The translations under genes and the position numbers were made by a program. Below the pieces are notes generated by a model. It worked only from the letters and a program-made list of their open reading frames with translations. It was not told where the DNA came from and ran no database searches. A stretch of 56,526 nucleotides of DNA from a virus. Positions 54,484-56,526 of the stretch are shown here, in pieces (within the stretch, counting starts at the first letter, position 1; each line of letters starts with the position of its first letter). The stretch lies in the IMG/VR virus record IMGVR_UViG_3300036785_000842, positions 1-56,526 of that record, one strand, 5' to 3'.

Positions 54484-56526
54484 TTAGATGCGCTCCGGGC
54501 GGCCGTTGCCGATAAAGCGCCCGCCGCGGTAGTAGCGGGCATCGAGCTTGTAGAGCTCGTCGATCGTCATCCCGCCGATACCGCGCTGCTCGGGCTCGAC
54601 GGGCTTGGGTTTCGAGCCGGGGACCATCTCGTCGAGCATCCGCCCGATCAGGCTGAGGGTGTCGACCTGATCGTCATATTTCCCGGCCGGAAAGCGCAGC
54701 AATTCATCCATCAGGGTCGCCGCCCAGGGCGCGCGCTTGGGCAGATAGACCTTGCCCATCGCCACCCGCCCGCGGATCGCCTGCGCCCGCACCGCCTTGT
54801 CGGCAGCCGAGCTGAACTGCTTTCTATGGGCATAGACCTTGCGCTCCAGCTGGCGCTTGGTCAGAAACGGCCCGACCCCCTTCTCGATCTGCCCCGATTC
54901 CTCGGCCCAGGTCAGGGTTTTCCACAGCTCCATCAGATCGATCACCGCCTCGACCCACTCGTTCGAGGCGACCTGCTTGCGCCACAGGTCGAGCAGATAG
55001 AGATCGTCGTTCGGATCGAGCCCGCCGACGATGTGCACGGTGTAATCGCCCATGTTGGCGCGCACCGCATAATCCGAGGCGCCATAGGTGCGCAGCTGAT
55101 CGCGCTGTGGCGCTGTGTCGTACCACCTCAGCCAGTCGTTTTTGAAATAATCGCCCGACTCGGGCATTGGCCGCTGCTGGTAGAGCGCCGACCAGTTGCG
55201 CGCGTCACGCTGGGCATTTTCAAACATTTCGGTTGTGAACCACTCGGGCCACAAGCGCTCACCGGGCACCCGCCCGAGGGCATCGCCGTCCTCGGCGATG
55301 GCCGGCAGGCTGACGACCTCCCACTGCTCGCCGCCGATCTTGGCGTCCTCGAGCAAGCGCCCGGCGAGGTCGTCCTCGTGCCACCGGGTGCCGATGTAGA
55401 GGAGCCCGGCCTCGGGCACGAGCCGCGTCCAGAAATCGGCCTTGTACCACTCCCACACATGCTGCCGGATCGTCGCGCTATCGGCCTCGGCCTTGCCTTT
55501 GACCGGGTCGTCGATGATCCCCAGATGAGCCCGGCGGCCGGTGACGCTGGCATCGACCCCGACCGCGAAGTACTCGCCGCCGCGGGCGGTTTCCCAGCGC
55601 CCGGCCGCCCCGCTGTCGCCCGACAATCCAAATCCGAATGTCCCGCGGAAGATCGGCGAGCCGACGATGTTGCGCACCCGGCGGCCAAACCGCTCGGCGA
55701 GCTCTTTGGAGTGACTGGCGGCGATCACCGACTGGGTCGGGTGATTGCCGATGTACCAGCTGGGGAACAACACGCTGCCGTAGGTCGATTTTGCCGACCC
55801 CGGCGGCAAAAAGAACATCAGCCGCTTGATTTCCCCCTTGGCCAAGGCCTCGAGCTTGGCCAGCAGCAGCTGATGATGGCGCGCCGGGCTGATATCGGGC
55901 ATCGCCAACGCCACCCAGCGCCCGAGATCCTGGCGGGCGGCCGCCCGATCGGCCTCGGCCTGCGCCTCGGTCGCGGTTTGCCCCAATTCGGCGTCGATAT
56001 TGACCCGGATCCAGTCGGGATCGCGCTCGCTGGCAAAGGCGGCGTAGGAAAACCCCTTTTTGGCCAATGCCGGCAGGTTTTCGGCCTCGGCCGAGCGTCC
56101 GCTCGGCTGGCGAAACAGCACCAGGTCGCCCGGCTCCTCGGGCCGGCGCACCAGCCAATGACCCGGCGGCGGCATCCGCGAGGAACACACGACCCCGGAC
56201 CACACCGCCCCGCCGGCGAGCGGGGTCGGGAAGGTGCCGGCGATCCGCTGCGCGTCCTCGAGCACCGTCTCGCTCAAATTGCGCGCGTCGTCGAGCCACA
56301 CGCCGGTCGCCGCGGCCGCGGCAAAGCGCCGGCGGTCTTGGGCATCGTCCATCCCGAGAAAATCGAGCTCCAGCGAGCGCTTGACGCCATCCTCCAGCCG
56401 GTAGCTCAGCGCAAAATGGCGGCCCTTCTCGTCATATTCGCCAAGGTCGAGCCAGGTCTTGATCGCCGGGATCGTGTAGCGTTCGAGCTCGCGCCGGATC
56501 GGCGCCACGACGAGCCATCGCCAGGC
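54484..56526 (-). CDS. terL: Terminase large subunit, tandem ATPase type (main part)
   Basis: Continues from bases 144-1; numbering is for the 728-aa product. Module 1 (1-~235): degenerate P-loop 26-34, Walker-B-like GVWLDDARNL near 123, SSRMPPPGHWLV coupling region and ending RDPDWIRVNIDAELG, normally the point where a nuclease domain would start. Module 2 (~255-728) is a full terminase: PPGSAKST P-loop at 289-296, IASHSKELAERFGRRVRN, IIDDP at 385-389, LLYIGTRWHEDDLAG, then a RuvC-like nuclease with GASDYAV (Asp533) and YDDQVDTL (Asp666/667). It translocates and cuts concatemers. Confidence 0.9.
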   Translation of the reverse strand, partial: AWRWLVVAPIRRELERYTIPAIKTWLDLGEYDEKGRHFALSYRLEDGVKRSLELDFLGMDDAQDRRRFAAAAATGVWLDDARNLSETVLEDAQRIAGTFPTPLAGGAVWSGVVCSSRMPPPGHWLVRRPEEPGDLVLFRQPSGRSAEAENLPALAKKGFSYAAFASERDPDWIRVNIDAELGQTATEAQAEADRAAARQDLGRWVALAMPDISPARHHQLLLAKLEALAKGEIKRLMFFLPPGSAKSTYGSVLFPSWYIGNHPTQSVIAASHSKELAERFGRRVRNIVGSPIFRGTFGFGLSGDSGAAGRWETARGGEYFAVGVDASVTGRRAHLGIIDDPVKGKAEADSATIRQHVWEWYKADFWTRLVPEAGLLYIGTRWHEDDLAGRLLEDAKIGGEQWEVVSLPAIAEDGDALGRVPGERLWPEWFTTEMFENAQRDARNWSALYQQRPMPESGDYFKNDWLRWYDTAPQRDQLRTYGASDYAVRANMGDYTVHIVGGLDPNDDLYLLDLWRKQVASNEWVEAVIDLMELWKTLTWAEESGQIEKGVGPFLTKRQLERKVYAHRKQFSSAADKAVRAQAIRGRVAMGKVYLPKRAPWAATLMDELLRFPAGKYDDQVDTLSLIGRMLDEMVPGSKPKPVEPEQRGIGGMTIDELYKLDARYYRGGRFIGNGRPERI

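Noticed and set aside
1-56526. Retron, diversity-generating retroelement or transposon
   Set aside because: No reverse transcriptase, variable repeat or transposase is visible on either strand.

Overview
The window reads as one complete genome of a temperate, podovirus-like phage infecting an alphaproteobacterium. Base composition is uniformly GC-rich. Alphaproteobacterial signs are a GcrA-like regulator gene, an integrase of a style I associate with that class, and a 48-nt copy of the 3' half of a tRNA-Arg(CCG) that looks like the attachment site. The ends join: the large terminase gene runs off the right end and continues in frame from base 1 back to an ATG at 144, so the sequence is circular or circularly permuted and was cut inside terL. 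Nothing indicates a second element.

Layout. (a) 11.4-2.1 kb, minus strand: an early operon with many 4-nt ATGA/GTGA overlaps: TSCPD protein, an Acb2/Tad1-like anti-CBASS candidate, small unknowns, a TcmP-like protein, a ParB-DUF5131 (radical-SAM-like) fusion, a SpoVG-like small protein, a Toprim primase and a D5/SF3 primase-helicase. (b) 11.4-11.87 kb: AT-richer divergent control region with an operator-like inverted repeat. (c) 11.87-15.9 kb, plus strand: Xis-like HTH protein, tyrosine integrase, an HTH protein, then small genes including one cut by an in-frame TGA and a 54-aa membrane protein. (d) 1.29-2.13 kb, plus: a serine recombinase with its own promoter. (e) 1.2 kb, minus: gcrA-like and DUF6456-like genes leading into terL. 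(f) 56.5-16.1 kb, minus: virion genes: tandem-ATPase terminase, alpha-CTD-like protein, BPSL0067-type endolysin candidate, portal split into two genes around a 933-aa insertion, capsid staple, scaffold, major capsid, decoration protein, fibre plus glycine-rich tip, P22 gp4/gp10-like neck and tail proteins, GNAT, four large ejection-type proteins including an SLT+M15 lysin, a second fibre, and small Pro-rich and membrane proteins. (g) Plus-strand cargo inside the late block: a PEP-CTERM exported protein (19.7 kb), a small cassette with ribbon-helix-helix, coiled-coil/TM, broken zinc-ribbon and membrane genes (22.3-23.3 kb), and a 94-aa ORF (48.3 kb).

How it works together (inference): after infection the genome can integrate at a tRNA-Arg gene through the integrase, Xis and the attP at 17.1-17.4 kb, where paired arm-type repeats flank the tRNA-like core. 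On induction the early operon replicates DNA with the two primase proteins. The GcrA-like and alpha-CTD-like proteins are placed to redirect host transcription to late genes. The most unusual features are the terminase with two ATPase modules, the split portal, the PEP-CTERM cargo, the ParB-radical SAM/TcmP pair and the alpha-CTD-like protein.
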